Positions 25,380-37,529 of a stretch of DNA of 64,000 nucleotides are shown here, piece after piece. The stretch is taken from the NCBI RefSeq assembly GCF_018853465.1, contig NZ_JABBOU010000162.1:11013-75012 (forward strand), written 5' to 3'. The position numbers and the translations under genes were made by a program. The stretch is from Acidithiobacillus montserratensis. Lineage in GTDB: Bacteria > Pseudomonadota > Gammaproteobacteria > Acidithiobacillales > Acidithiobacillaceae. Within the stretch, counting starts at the first letter, position 1. Each line of letters begins with the position of its first letter. A model generated the notes under the pieces. That model had not been told where the DNA came from. It searched no databases and saw nothing but the letters and a program-made list of their open reading frames with translations.

Positions 25380-27047
25380 ATGGCTTTGAAGCAAACTCTG
25401 AGTAATTCACGTTTTTATTTTTTATGTGGCCTGCTTTTTCTGGGTGCGTTGGCTCTGTTTGCCTATCACAGTGGCAGCGGCAGTCTTTGGGACATTGATG
25501 AGCCCAACAATGCCCAGGCCCTCAAGGAAATGTTTGCCCGGCATAATTTTGTCGTCCCACTGTTCAACGGAACCTTGCGGGTCGCCAAACCGGCCCTGAA
25601 TTACTGGTTGATGTGGGGCGGAGTAGAGCTTTTTGGCATGAACAGCTGGGGTCTGCGGATGGGCTCGGTGCTGGTGGGGGCACTGTTCATCCTGTATCTG
25701 ACCATGTCCACGCGGCGTTTGATCGGCCCCGGACCGGCCCTGTTGACGGGTCTGATTGCGGCCACCATTTTGCACAGTCAGATCATATTCAGGGCGGCGG
25801 TGCCCGACCCGTTACTGATTCTTTTTGTCAGCATGAGCCTGATCAGTTACTTGCGGGCCTATCAGTTTCCGGATGAACGCACGATCAGTATATGGCTCAG
25901 CTATGCGGCCATGGCCCTGGCCACGCTGGATGAGGGACCCATCGGCTTTCTGATCCCCGGATTGATTATCGTCGTCTTTTTGTTGCTGCGCGGGAACCTC
26001 TCCTATTTGTGGAAAGAAGGCCGCCTGCAGTGGGGTTTGCCCCTCTTTTTGCTTCTCTCCCTGCCCTGGTACGTAGCCGTGGGGGTGGAAACCCATTGGC
26101 GCTGGGACCTGGGTTTTCTGCTGCGCGCCAATATCAGCCGCTATAATGCGGAAATGCAGGGACATCGCGGTCCATTCTTTTACTACCTGATCACTATTCC
26201 CCTCGCCCTGCTACCCTGGTCCATTTTTCTGCCCCAGGCGTTGTTACCCCTGTGGCAGAAACGTCGGCAACTCATTCAAGACCATCCCGTAGATACTTTT
26301 CTGATCAGTTGGTTGTTGGTCTGGGTGATTTTTTTCAGCATTTCCGCCACCAAGCTGCCCAATTATGTCTGGGAGGCTTATCCGCCCCTGTTCATGTTTC
26401 TGGGCGTCCGCCTCCATCAAGCACTCACCGGGGAAAAACCGCTGCAGCGTTCGGGCCTGTATGGATCTTTGCTCGCACTCTTCCTGGTGGGAATGACTCT
26501 GGTGATGGCCGGTACCTTCATTGTTCCGGTCAAAATCCCGCCCCTGGGTTCTTTGTATTATCTGGGGCTGCCCTACGCCCTGTCCGCCCTGATAGCCATG
26601 CTCTGGGTCTGGAAAGGGCAAATCGGGCGTTGGCTCAGCACCCTCACCATCGGGGCTGCTGCTCTTACCTTCTGTCTCATGACCTATACCGAACCCGCCC
26701 TGAATATACTCAAACCCTCAGCGTTCATGGGCGAAAAAATCCGCCAATATCAAGATGGGAAGCCCTACAGCATTGCCGCCTGGCATTGGTTTCAGCCCAA
26801 TTTCCTGTTTTATGCCGGACGCGGCAACATGATCCTGCATCGCCCCAAACAAATCAGCGAATTACTAACCATTCTCCACCATAACCCCGCTCCTTTGTAT
26901 CTGGTCCTGCCCAGTCGGGAGGTTCCAAACATACGCCAGCTCTTGCCGGATAATCTCACTGTACAGACCATTTATGTCAGCTACGAGTTATATAACCACG
27001 AAAACCTGACCTTGCTGCGCATCAGCCGGATAACGCACTCAACCTAA
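25380..27047 (+). CDS. PMT/ArnT-like glycosyltransferase (GT39/GT83)
   Basis: A polytopic inner-membrane glycosyltransferase of about 555 residues that uses a polyprenyl-phosphate sugar donor. The catalytic loop DIDEPNNAQALKEM (the Asp-Glu pair after the first helix, about 39-52) and NGTLRVAKPALNYWLMWG are typical of ArnT-like enzymes that add sugars such as aminoarabinose to lipid A. About 11-12 helices and a C-terminal soluble domain are seen. In-frame starts upstream (25221, 25332) are possible, but ATG 25380 sits naturally before the first helix. Its 3' end overlaps the convergent Pal-like gene by 9 bases. Confidence 0.85.
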   Translation: MALKQTLSNSRFYFLCGLLFLGALALFAYHSGSGSLWDIDEPNNAQALKEMFARHNFVVPLFNGTLRVAKPALNYWLMWGGVELFGMNSWGLRMGSVLVGALFILYLTMSTRRLIGPGPALLTGLIAATILHSQIIFRAAVPDPLLILFVSMSLISYLRAYQFPDERTISIWLSYAAMALATLDEGPIGFLIPGLIIVVFLLLRGNLSYLWKEGRLQWGLPLFLLLSLPWYVAVGVETHWRWDLGFLLRANISRYNAEMQGHRGPFFYYLITIPLALLPWSIFLPQALLPLWQKRRQLIQDHPVDTFLISWLLVWVIFFSISATKLPNYVWEAYPPLFMFLGVRLHQALTGEKPLQRSGLYGSLLALFLVGMTLVMAGTFIVPVKIPPLGSLYYLGLPYALSALIAMLWVWKGQIGRWLSTLTIGAAALTFCLMTYTEPALNILKPSAFMGEKIRQYQDGKPYSIAAWHWFQPNFLFYAGRGNMILHRPKQISELLTILHHNPAPLYLVLPSREVPNIRQLLPDNLTVQTIYVSYELYNHENLTLLRISRITHST

Positions 27048-27626
27048 TACGGCGTGATAGACAAAATCCACGCGACGGTTGCGCTGCCAGCATTGCGGAT
27101 CATTGGCATAACACAAGAGATTATCCTTGCCGAAAGAAACCATCTGGATTCTGCGGGCAGATACACCATCCGCTTCCAGAAGGCGGGCGACGGCTTCGGC
27201 ACGGCGGTTACCCAGCGCCAGATTGTATTCCTGGGTACCGCGCTGGTCGCAGTTACCTTCCAGACGCACATCCACATGGGGAAATTTCAGCAGAAAGCGA
27301 GCATTATCCAGAGCAATATGACGACCATGTTCATTGACCTGACTGCTGTTGGTCGCAAAATGGACGCGCAGATGAGTGGGCAAGGCAGCCAGTTCCGCAT
27401 CGGATAAATAGCGGTTGCTCCCGCCTAATGGTCCGTTGATGTTTTTGCTTTCCACTTTGGGTGCCTGATAACTCCGGGTAGGCAGAGGCGCCATAGGGGT
27501 GGGGGCTTGCACCCGGGCCACCGGACCGGGTGAGACTTCCTGGGCACAGCCAGCCAGAAGCAGGCTGGCCGGAAACAGCAACCATAAGGATTTCAGCACA
27601 GATAGGCGATTATGGATAAGCGGCAT
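27039..27626 (-). CDS. Pal-like OmpA-family lipoprotein
   Basis: A 195-residue protein with a lipoprotein signal (lipobox LLAGC, Cys about 26), a Pro-rich linker and an OmpA/Pal peptidoglycan-binding domain (about 85-190; VHFATNSSQVNEHG, VRLEGNCDQRGTQEYNLALGNRRAEAV, SFGKDN). It would tie the outer membrane to peptidoglycan. No tolQRAB genes are adjacent, and it follows ligA on the same strand, so it may be an extra Pal rather than the Tol-linked one. Confidence 0.88.
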   Translation of the reverse strand: MPLIHNRLSVLKSLWLLFPASLLLAGCAQEVSPGPVARVQAPTPMAPLPTRSYQAPKVESKNINGPLGGSNRYLSDAELAALPTHLRVHFATNSSQVNEHGRHIALDNARFLLKFPHVDVRLEGNCDQRGTQEYNLALGNRRAEAVARLLEADGVSARRIQMVSFGKDNLLCYANDPQCWQRNRRVDFVYHAVLG

Positions 27627-27703
27627 GTTTTCCTCCTGTTAAGCAGGATAATTGTGACCGCCGCCACGCTCCTAAGTTTCAAGCTAGCTTTAGTGTTTGT
27701 GCG

Positions 27704-30495
<2,792 letters not shown>

Positions 30496-30558
30496 TCTCC
30501 ATGCGAAAAATGCGTTCCTGATCGACTCTTTTGCCAATCCATTGATATGGGTGCAGGA

Positions 30559-30587
30559 AGTTCATAAAACTGTCATATTTCTGTGAT
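30559..30587 (+). promoter_or_regulatory. Pho box upstream of the ABC-CPBP genes
   Basis: Three units in exact 11-bp phase: AGTTCAT (30559-30565), CTGTCAT (30570-30576, perfect) and CTGTGAT (30581-30587), separated by AT-rich tetramers (AAAA, ATTT). This matches the PhoB-binding arrangement. It lies 53 bases before the ABC ATPase start. Confidence 0.7.
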
Positions 30588-30640
30588 AGCTTAAATGACA
30601 AAGAGGATCATAACCGGTAAAAATCGGTTCAGGAGCCGCA

Positions 30641-31372
30641 ATGTCGAACCTGGAGAACCCTGCACAGGACTGTCCCTTATTACTGTGCAGGGATATTAGT
30701 AAAAGCTACGGACAGACCGTCATCCTCCAGAATATCAGTCTGGAATTACCGGCTGCCCAAATTGTAGCCTTACTGGGGCCCAATGGGGCAGGTAAGAGCA
30801 CCCTCCTTACCTGCCTGACTGGTCTTGTCCTCCCCAATCAAGGGGACATCCAAATATTGGGGCAAAATGTTGCCCAACTGGATATTCAAAGGCGCATTCA
30901 AACCGGCTACGTTCCCCAGGAATTCTCGGGATTTTCCTGGTTGCGGGTGCATCAACTTCTCGACCTGATTGCCGGTTTCTATCCCGCCGCAGGTCGACAC
31001 TGGAAAAAACTGGAAGACTGGGCAGATCTGGATCCCGCGAAAAAGGTCCAGGAACTTTCCGGAGGGCAACGGCAACGCCTGGCCATTGTGCTGGCCATGC
31101 GCCACCGTCCCCGGGTGCTGCTGCTCGATGAACCGGTTTCCCAGTTGGATCCACAAGCCCGTCAGGATTTTCTCAGCCTGCTCCATGAGCATGTGCAGGA
31201 GCGGGAAGCTGCCGTTTTACTGTCCTCCCATATTGTGTCAGATCTGGAACGCATCTGCTCACGGTTTCTGGTACTGCATCATGGTCAGGTGCTGGCAGAC
31301 TGGCCCCGTCACACTTTACAGCCCGGGGAAACGGAAACCCGCTTTCTGGAACTGACCCGGGAGGTATCATGA
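30641..31372 (+). CDS. ABC transporter ATP-binding protein
   Basis: A 243-residue ABC ATPase with Walker A GPNGAGKST (about 47-55), Q-loop VPQEF, signature LSGGQRQR, Walker B VLLLDEP and switch His (LLSSH). It groups with CcmA/NatA-type exporters that pair with membrane proteins like the next gene. The stop overlaps the next start (ATGA at 31369-31372), so the two are coupled. The upstream Pho box predicts induction at low phosphate. Confidence 0.93.
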   Translation: MSNLENPAQDCPLLLCRDISKSYGQTVILQNISLELPAAQIVALLGPNGAGKSTLLTCLTGLVLPNQGDIQILGQNVAQLDIQRRIQTGYVPQEFSGFSWLRVHQLLDLIAGFYPAAGRHWKKLEDWADLDPAKKVQELSGGQRQRLAIVLAMRHRPRVLLLDEPVSQLDPQARQDFLSLLHEHVQEREAAVLLSSHIVSDLERICSRFLVLHHGQVLADWPRHTLQPGETETRFLELTREVS

Positions 31373-33183
31373 GCGGCATCTGGCGCTGCCTGCATCCGCG
31401 TCTGCTGTTCCAGAATAACCTGAACCTCTTTGCAGGCGTTGGCTTTTTTTTGGCGGGTTCAGCGGGTATTTTTGCGCTTAAAGCGGAACATCCACACGCT
31501 TTAAACGCTTTTTTTTCGATATTAGCCTTGTCCTTATTTTTCATCGCATCGGGTTTTTTGCTGCACTACTGGCGCCTGATTTCCGAAGACCTGTTACGTC
31601 TGCTCCCCGACTTTCGCCGACAATCCAGAAACCTGTTTTTTGCCCTGCTGCTGACCATCATGATCCTTTTTGGGGTGGAAGTGCTGCAGATTCCCATCCT
31701 TGCGCCCGGCGCTTACCTGTTCAGTACCTATATTGTTTTCTGGGCTGCGATATTTGCCCTGTTGTTGAGCCTTGGGGGCTATCACAGACAAGATCGCAAA
31801 CCCTGGCAGATTTTTCCCCTGCTGACCATCTATCCGGTACTGTATTTTGCTCCTGCCAGAAAGGCATTTCTGGCCATACCGGCTTTTCTGGATTGGACGC
31901 TGGGGACAGTCCTGCTGCTGCTCATCGCGCTTTTGATGGGAAAAACCCCGCAGGAGTGGCAGGAATACGGGAGAGCATTCTTACATTTTCCCAGGGAATT
32001 TCGCCTCCGTGGGATAGTCTGGGCAAATTTCTGGCGCTGGATGCCCGGCTCCTGGCATAGTCCCATCCTTGACACGGCGCGACGCCCTCTAGGGATTCCG
32101 GCAGTTCTGTTGATCCAACCCCTGGTCCCGCTGCTCATTCTTGGACTGGAATATCTGCGCTTGGGTGCTTTGCATCTGCCCCTCTTTTTACCTTTCATCC
32201 CGGTGCTATTTTTGATTCCGGTAATGACCTGGGGCGCCTGGTCACTGCGGGTATTTGACTGGCAATATCTGATGCTGACGGGCCGTTTTGGTGGCAACCA
32301 CGGGCAGGCCAGCACGCAAATCCTGAAAAACTATGCCGCCCATACCAGTTTGCTGGGTCTGGCACTGCTTTTCTGGCCTGCTCTGATGCTCATCCTTCTA
32401 GGCTATCCTGCCCTGCAAATCAGCATGATTTTGTGGATTTTATATTGCGGCATACTGGTCATGGCCTGGGCACCCATGGGCGCCATCGGATTGGGAATCA
32501 CGGGAATCTGGCAGCAACTCATTATGATCCTCTCTTTTATACTCGATGCCTTTCTGGTGGCGCGCACTGGACACTACTGGTTTTATCGTCATCTCATTCA
32601 TGTGCCCTTTCATCTCCGTGGAACAAGCGTGTTATTGCTTCTGGCGCTACTCAGTGCGGGCCTTGCTGCCTTTCTGGCGCGCCGCAAATTGCAACATAGT
32701 GACTGGAACCTGACCCACTATACGGGCAAAAACGTTCCGCTTTTACAAGGCATCCAGCAATCAGCAACCATGGCGGGGAACAGCCACATTCCGCACAAAT
32801 CCCTCTATCTGCGCTGGGGACCCTGGTCCGCCTTATTACTGTTTCTCGCATTTTTCCTGGGCCAGGCCATTATTGCCGTTATCATCATCATGGCGCGAGA
32901 CTTTGTACTCGGCATACAATTAGGCATCCATTATGCCGCTCTCCACGAAAAAATACCCCATCTGGTCGAGCAAAAAGCCTTCCATACCATCAGTAGCCCA
33001 TTGCGCATTTGGCTTGGCATTTTCGGTTATAGCCTATCTGCGCTGGCGGTATTGGTTTTTCTGTTGCGCACCTTTCCTAAAGCCGCCTGGCGCAGCGCCA
33101 AAAAAATGGTTTGGCCTAGTGTGCACCATTCCGTCCCTCGGGCTATGGGCTGGCCATTTTGCTGGCTCTGGGTCTCGGACTGA
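31369..33183 (+). CDS. ABC permease-like membrane protein, N-terminal part of a frameshifted permease-CPBP protein
   Basis: A 604-codon polytopic membrane frame with about 14 helices. Residues 1-460 look like an ABC-2-type permease partner. From about residue 475 (WGPWSALLLFLAFFLGQ) the pattern changes to the N-terminal helices of a CPBP protease, and it breaks off after VPRAMG, entering a short non-helical tail (WPFCWLWVSD). The CPBP catalytic half continues in the -1 frame (33159-33593). A single protein of about 740 residues was probably the original product. Confidence 0.75.
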   Translation: MSGIWRCLHPRLLFQNNLNLFAGVGFFLAGSAGIFALKAEHPHALNAFFSILALSLFFIASGFLLHYWRLISEDLLRLLPDFRRQSRNLFFALLLTIMILFGVEVLQIPILAPGAYLFSTYIVFWAAIFALLLSLGGYHRQDRKPWQIFPLLTIYPVLYFAPARKAFLAIPAFLDWTLGTVLLLLIALLMGKTPQEWQEYGRAFLHFPREFRLRGIVWANFWRWMPGSWHSPILDTARRPLGIPAVLLIQPLVPLLILGLEYLRLGALHLPLFLPFIPVLFLIPVMTWGAWSLRVFDWQYLMLTGRFGGNHGQASTQILKNYAAHTSLLGLALLFWPALMLILLGYPALQISMILWILYCGILVMAWAPMGAIGLGITGIWQQLIMILSFILDAFLVARTGHYWFYRHLIHVPFHLRGTSVLLLLALLSAGLAAFLARRKLQHSDWNLTHYTGKNVPLLQGIQQSATMAGNSHIPHKSLYLRWGPWSALLLFLAFFLGQAIIAVIIIMARDFVLGIQLGIHYAALHEKIPHLVEQKAFHTISSPLRIWLGIFGYSLSALAVLVFLLRTFPKAAWRSAKKMVWPSVHHSVPRAMGWPFCWLWVSD

Positions 33184-33593
33184 TCGCGCATCTGCTTTTT
33201 CAGGCTTTTCCACCACCCCACCACCTGAATCCCCGTTCCCTGGGTCTTTTTGAAGGACTGAAAGGCACTGGATTCACCCACTATGTGGTTTTACTACTTT
33301 TGATCGTCATTGCCCCCTTTGCTGAAGAAATCATTTTTCGGGGCGCCATTTATACCGGCCTGCGCCGCCGCTTTTCGGTCATCTGGTCCGCAATTTTTGT
33401 GAGCCTGCTGTTTGTCCTCGCCCACATACCCAGCAAGGTTGAGCAGTTTCACTATCCACCCGCGCTGATTATTATTGCCTTATTGGCAGCGGCATTGATT
33501 TTTCTGCGTATCCGTTATCGTTCCCTCTGGCCGGGAATACTGCTGCATATGCTCTGGAACAGCAGTGGATTTTTATTGCTGCTCTGGCACTGA
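33159..33593 (+). CDS. CPBP (Abi) intramembrane protease, C-terminal half of the frameshifted protein
   Basis: This frame carries the CPBP metalloprotease motifs: APFAEEIIFRGAIYTGL (Glu-Glu and Arg), FVLAHIP (catalytic His) and LLHMLWNSSG. The family cleaves or binds membrane peptides and includes CAAX proteases. The only start is TTG 33159 without a ribosome site, and helix-forming sequence (GYGLAILLALG) extends back past it, so it is probably not translated by itself. It is in the -1 frame relative to 31369-33183 and overlaps it. The 3' end overlaps smc by 21 bases, convergent. Confidence 0.7.
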   Translation: MLALGLGLIAHLLFQAFPPPHHLNPRSLGLFEGLKGTGFTHYVVLLLLIVIAPFAEEIIFRGAIYTGLRRRFSVIWSAIFVSLLFVLAHIPSKVEQFHYPPALIIIALLAAALIFLRIRYRSLWPGILLHMLWNSSGFLLLLWH

Positions 33594-36500
33594 TGATTGC
33601 TCGGCGGCAGCCAGAGTTGCGGCTACACTGACGGGGACAACACGGGAAATACCCGGCTCGGTCATGGTTACGCCGATGAGTTGTTCCCCTACCTGCATGG
33701 TCAAATTACGGTGGGTCACGATCAAAAACTGGGTTTGCGCCGCCATTTCCTGAACCAGATGGCAGAAACGGCCGACATTGGCATCGTCCAGAGGCGCGTC
33801 CACTTCATCCAGTACGCAAAAAGGGGCGGGATTCAGGCGAAACAGGGCAAACACCAGAGCGATGGCGGTCAATGCTTTCTCTCCACCCGATAATTGCTGC
33901 AGGCTGGCGTTGCGTTTTCCGGGGGGTTGCGCCCGCAACACCAGGCCCGCATCCAGCAAATCGTCTCCCAGCAGACTGAGGGCTGCCTGACCGCCACCAA
34001 AAAGAATGGCAAAGAGAACCTGCAATTCCTGATTGACCTGTTGCAGGGTATCAGCAAAGCGGCTGATGGTTTCCTGATCCATGGCCGCCATGGCTTCTTC
34101 CAGGCTGTTGAGAGCGCTTTCCACATCCTCCATCTGGGCCAATAAATTGCCCCGGCGCTCTTCCAGTTCCTGCAGTTCTTCTTCGGCCGCCAGATTGACA
34201 TTACCCAGACGCTGAATGGCTCGGGCAATGCGTTCCTGTTGGTCTGGCATTGCACCGGGGTCGGGGCAGGGTCCGGGATTCTCGCCGAGCTGCTGCGCCA
34301 GTTCTGCGGCGCGGAGGGCATTTTCTTCCAGACGCACCTGCACTGCCGCCATTTCCTGTTCGGTCAACGCCAGATTTTTTTGGAGATCACGCAGTTGGGT
34401 TTCCAGGGGATGGCGTTGCTGCTCCAGCGCGCGAATCTGTTGATCCAATGTCTGGGCAGATTTCTGCTGATCTTGCACAGCCGCCTGCTGAGCCTCCCGA
34501 CGCGCCTGAATACGCGCCTGGTTGGCTTGCAAACCCGGCAGTTGTTGCTGTAGCCGTTCCAAATCCTGCTGCTTGCTGGATCTGGACAGCGCAAGATGTT
34601 GTTCCTGTTGCTGCAGATCATCCCGACGTTGCTGCGCGGCCACGGATTCGGTTTGCCATTTTTGAATCTGCAAGGCCTGTTGCTGACGTTGCTCCCGCAA
34701 CCGCCCAAAGGCCGTACGCAATTCCTGCACGCGGCGCTTGTCCGCTTCAGCCGCTTGCTGGGTGGCGCGCAGGGCCTGCTCCTCTTGGCTCCAGTGTGAT
34801 TCTTCAGTGGTCAGCGATTGGCGCAACTGACTCAGGCGCGCCAAAATGTCGGCTTTTTCCGCTTGCAACCGCTGCTCTTCGGCCTGACGCTCGCTCCGTT
34901 GCCGTTCTTCCGTTTCAACGCGACTGCGCAAACCCACCAGCATTTCCCGTTCTTGCGCCAATTCCCGTGCGGCCTTCTGCGCTTCCTGTTCACTTTCCCG
35001 CAAGGACTGCTGAACATTGCGAAGCGCTGTTTCGACTTCGTTCAGGGCCGCTTGTGTAGCCAACGCCTGGGTTTCGGCAGCAGCCAGCTGTTGTTCGTTT
35101 TCTTCCAGCTCGCGACGACATTGCAGCAGGCTGGCCGCATCTTCCTGTTCAGGAAAAACCACGGCCAAGGGATACACGATGACCCCCTGGGGGGTAATCC
35201 AGGCTTCTCCGGTCTGCAACTGCCGCCGCCGGGCAAGGGCTGTCGGCAAATCGGGTGCAGTACGCAAGCCGCGCAGCCAATCTTGTACCCCGGCCTGCAG
35301 CGCATCGGGAATCTCCAGCATTTTCAGCAGGGCATCGGCGGCAACCGGGATGGGTGTTGTGGAAGATTCCCACAGCGTTGTTGCAGTCAGTTCTGTAGCA
35401 TCTCCCTCGGGTTGTACCCGCGCAAACAGGCGAGCCTCCAGCACCCGTTCAATGGCGGCTTCCCAACCCTTTTGCACCTGCAGGCAGTCCATCAAAGCCG
35501 TTTGACCGGCGCGCATCTCAGGTCGGGATTTTTGCAGGCGTTGCAGCAGACTGCTGAGTGCCTTCTGCCGGGCGCGGTATTCCTGAACCGCACTTTGGGC
35601 ATGTTCGCGGGGTTCACGTAACTGTTCTTGCCGTTCCTGCTGTTGCTCTGCAGTCTTGCGCAAAGCCGTCAGACGCTCGTGGACAGTACTCAGGGCCTGA
35701 TCGAGTTGTTGTACCCGCAACTCGGCAGCTTCCAGGGCCGGGCGTTCCGAGGGAATACTCTGGGCAAGACGGCTCAGGCGCTGCTCCAAACCCTCTACTT
35801 GTGGTTCCAGTTCACGGAGTTGCGCCAGCAGGACTTCTTTTTTCCGGCGTACATCTGCCACATTTTGCTGCGCCTGCTGGCGCAACTGTTCCTGCTCTTC
35901 CGCCTGATGCTCCGCTGCCTGTCGCGCCTTGCGGGTCTGTTCTTCTTCCTGGGACAAACTCTCCTGACGCTCCAGCAATGCCTGCAACTGCTCCTGCCGC
36001 CGGGTTTCGCTGTCCTGTTGGCGTTGTCTTTCCTGCTGGATTTTTTGCTGTTGCTGATCCAGTTGGGTTAACTCGGTCTGCGCTCTTTTAATATGCCCTG
36101 TGCTTTCTTTGAACTGGTGTTCGGCTTCACTGAGTTCAGCCTGCACGGTGTACAAATCCGCCTGGGCAGCGCTCAACTTTTCCTGGGCACTGCGCGCCGC
36201 TTCGCGCAAACTCGCCAGTTGCTGCTCCACCTGCAGGCGGTGTTCATCCAGGCTTAGCTGTTGGCCCAGCACAGCATCGCGGCGCAGAATCAAGCCCTGG
36301 GCTTCACTTTCCAATTCCTGCACGCGTGCGGCCACAGTCCACCATTGCCATTGGCGTTCTTCCACCCGCAGGGCGCGGAGTTTTCGCGCCGCTTCTGCCT
36401 GTTGTTGCAGGCGTTGCCAGCGCCCGTCCATTTCACCATGAATATCGCGCAGACGTTGCAGATGCTCCCGGGTTTCCGCCATGCGTTGCGCCGTTTCCCG

Positions 36501-37031
36501 GCGTCTTTCCTTATAGCGACTGATCCCACCCGCCTCTTCGAGCATGGCGCGCAGATCATCGGGGCGGGCTTCGATGATGCGGCCAATGGTCCCCTGCTCG
36601 ACAATGGCATAGGCGCTGCTGCCGAGACCCGTACCGAGAAACAGATCGCCCACATCGCGGCGCCGGCAGCGCGCGCCGTTGATCCGGTAATGACCGTCGC
36701 CCTTACGGTCGAGACTGCGTTTGACGCTGATTTCAGCCACCTCGGCAAAGGCGCCCGGGGCACTGCCGTCACTATTATCAAAGCGCAATTCCACACTGGC
36801 CTGGGAGGCAGCCGGACGACTGCCGCCACCATTGGAGATGACATCACTCAGGGTGCCACCACGCAACTGCCGGGCGGAGGATTCGCCCAGCACCCAGCGC
36901 AGGGCATCTACGGTGTTGGACTTGCCACAACCATTGGGCCCGACGATCACCACCGGATTGGCGCTGATCTGGATACGGGTATTTTCGCGGAAAGACTTGA
37001 AGCCTTGCAGAATAATGGCCGAGAGGCGCAT
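33573..37031 (-). CDS. smc: Chromosome segregation protein SMC
   Basis: A 1152-residue SMC ATPase that organises the chromosome. The N-terminal head has Walker A GPNGCGKSNTVDAL (about 32-45); two long coiled coils rich in Gln, Glu and Arg surround a hinge near residues 500-620; the C-terminal head has the signature LSGGEKALTAIALVFA and Walker B FCVLDEVDAPLDDANV. The predicted partners ScpA and ScpB are not here. The gene is monocistronic and divergent from queF. Confidence 0.96.
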   Translation of the reverse strand: MRLSAIILQGFKSFRENTRIQISANPVVIVGPNGCGKSNTVDALRWVLGESSARQLRGGTLSDVISNGGGSRPAASQASVELRFDNSDGSAPGAFAEVAEISVKRSLDRKGDGHYRINGARCRRRDVGDLFLGTGLGSSAYAIVEQGTIGRIIEARPDDLRAMLEEAGGISRYKERRRETAQRMAETREHLQRLRDIHGEMDGRWQRLQQQAEAARKLRALRVEERQWQWWTVAARVQELESEAQGLILRRDAVLGQQLSLDEHRLQVEQQLASLREAARSAQEKLSAAQADLYTVQAELSEAEHQFKESTGHIKRAQTELTQLDQQQQKIQQERQRQQDSETRRQEQLQALLERQESLSQEEEQTRKARQAAEHQAEEQEQLRQQAQQNVADVRRKKEVLLAQLRELEPQVEGLEQRLSRLAQSIPSERPALEAAELRVQQLDQALSTVHERLTALRKTAEQQQERQEQLREPREHAQSAVQEYRARQKALSSLLQRLQKSRPEMRAGQTALMDCLQVQKGWEAAIERVLEARLFARVQPEGDATELTATTLWESSTTPIPVAADALLKMLEIPDALQAGVQDWLRGLRTAPDLPTALARRRQLQTGEAWITPQGVIVYPLAVVFPEQEDAASLLQCRRELEENEQQLAAAETQALATQAALNEVETALRNVQQSLRESEQEAQKAARELAQEREMLVGLRSRVETEERQRSERQAEEQRLQAEKADILARLSQLRQSLTTEESHWSQEEQALRATQQAAEADKRRVQELRTAFGRLREQRQQQALQIQKWQTESVAAQQRRDDLQQQEQHLALSRSSKQQDLERLQQQLPGLQANQARIQARREAQQAAVQDQQKSAQTLDQQIRALEQQRHPLETQLRDLQKNLALTEQEMAAVQVRLEENALRAAELAQQLGENPGPCPDPGAMPDQQERIARAIQRLGNVNLAAEEELQELEERRGNLLAQMEDVESALNSLEEAMAAMDQETISRFADTLQQVNQELQVLFAILFGGGQAALSLLGDDLLDAGLVLRAQPPGKRNASLQQLSGGEKALTAIALVFALFRLNPAPFCVLDEVDAPLDDANVGRFCHLVQEMAAQTQFLIVTHRNLTMQVGEQLIGVTMTEPGISRVVPVSVAATLAAAEQSSVPEQQ

Positions 37032-37092
37032 GAACGGTCTTTTTTGAGGTAATATACCGAGCTGTCGAAACTTTGATGATGAGGATTAAGCC

Positions 37093-37518
37093 ATGCCCAG
37101 TCAACCCAGCAAAGCTCTGGAACGCTTTCCCAACCCGCATCCGGAAAGAGATTACGTCGTCCACATGGATATGCCGGAGTTCACCTGTCTCTGCCCCCTC
37201 ACCGGGCAACCGGATTTTGCCCATTTCCTGCTGGATTTCATTCCCGGCGAGTATAATGTCGAACTGAAATCCCTGAAGCTGTATCTCTGGAGTTTCCGCG
37301 ACGAAGGCGCTTTTCATGAAGCCATGAGCAACCGGATTGCCGACGACATCATTCAGCTCATCCAGCCGCGTTATTTGCGCCTGCTGGGACGCTGGTATGT
37401 GCGCGGCGGCATCAGTACCGACCTGCTCATCGAGCATCGCCAGAAGGGCTGGGAAAACCCCGAAATCCTGTCCCAGTTACCCACCGTCCACTGGACCCGC
37501 CAGCAACCCGGTTACTGA
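37093..37518 (+). CDS. queF: 7-cyano-7-deazaguanine (preQ0) reductase
   Basis: QueF reduces the preQ0 nitrile to preQ1 with NADPH in queuosine tRNA synthesis. The 141-residue, single-domain (short-type) T-fold protein has the catalytic Cys34 in TCLCPLTGQPDFA, and the QueF motif and substrate Glu in VELKSLKLYLWSFRDEGAFHE. AGGA lies shortly before ATG 37093. Confidence 0.94.
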   Translation: MPSQPSKALERFPNPHPERDYVVHMDMPEFTCLCPLTGQPDFAHFLLDFIPGEYNVELKSLKLYLWSFRDEGAFHEAMSNRIADDIIQLIQPRYLRLLGRWYVRGGISTDLLIEHRQKGWENPEILSQLPTVHWTRQQPGY

Positions 37519-37529
37519 AACCATTACAG

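Noticed and set aside
34250..35621. Long plus-strand frames (up to 269 codons) opposite smc
   Set aside because: They are antisense shadows of the Gln/Glu/Arg-rich coiled-coil codons of smc, with Pro/Ala/Arg-rich, family-less products and no ribosome sites.
37045..37075. A possible Pho box (CTGTCGA) between smc and queF
   Set aside because: Only one heptamer fits; the next unit at 11-bp phase does not match.
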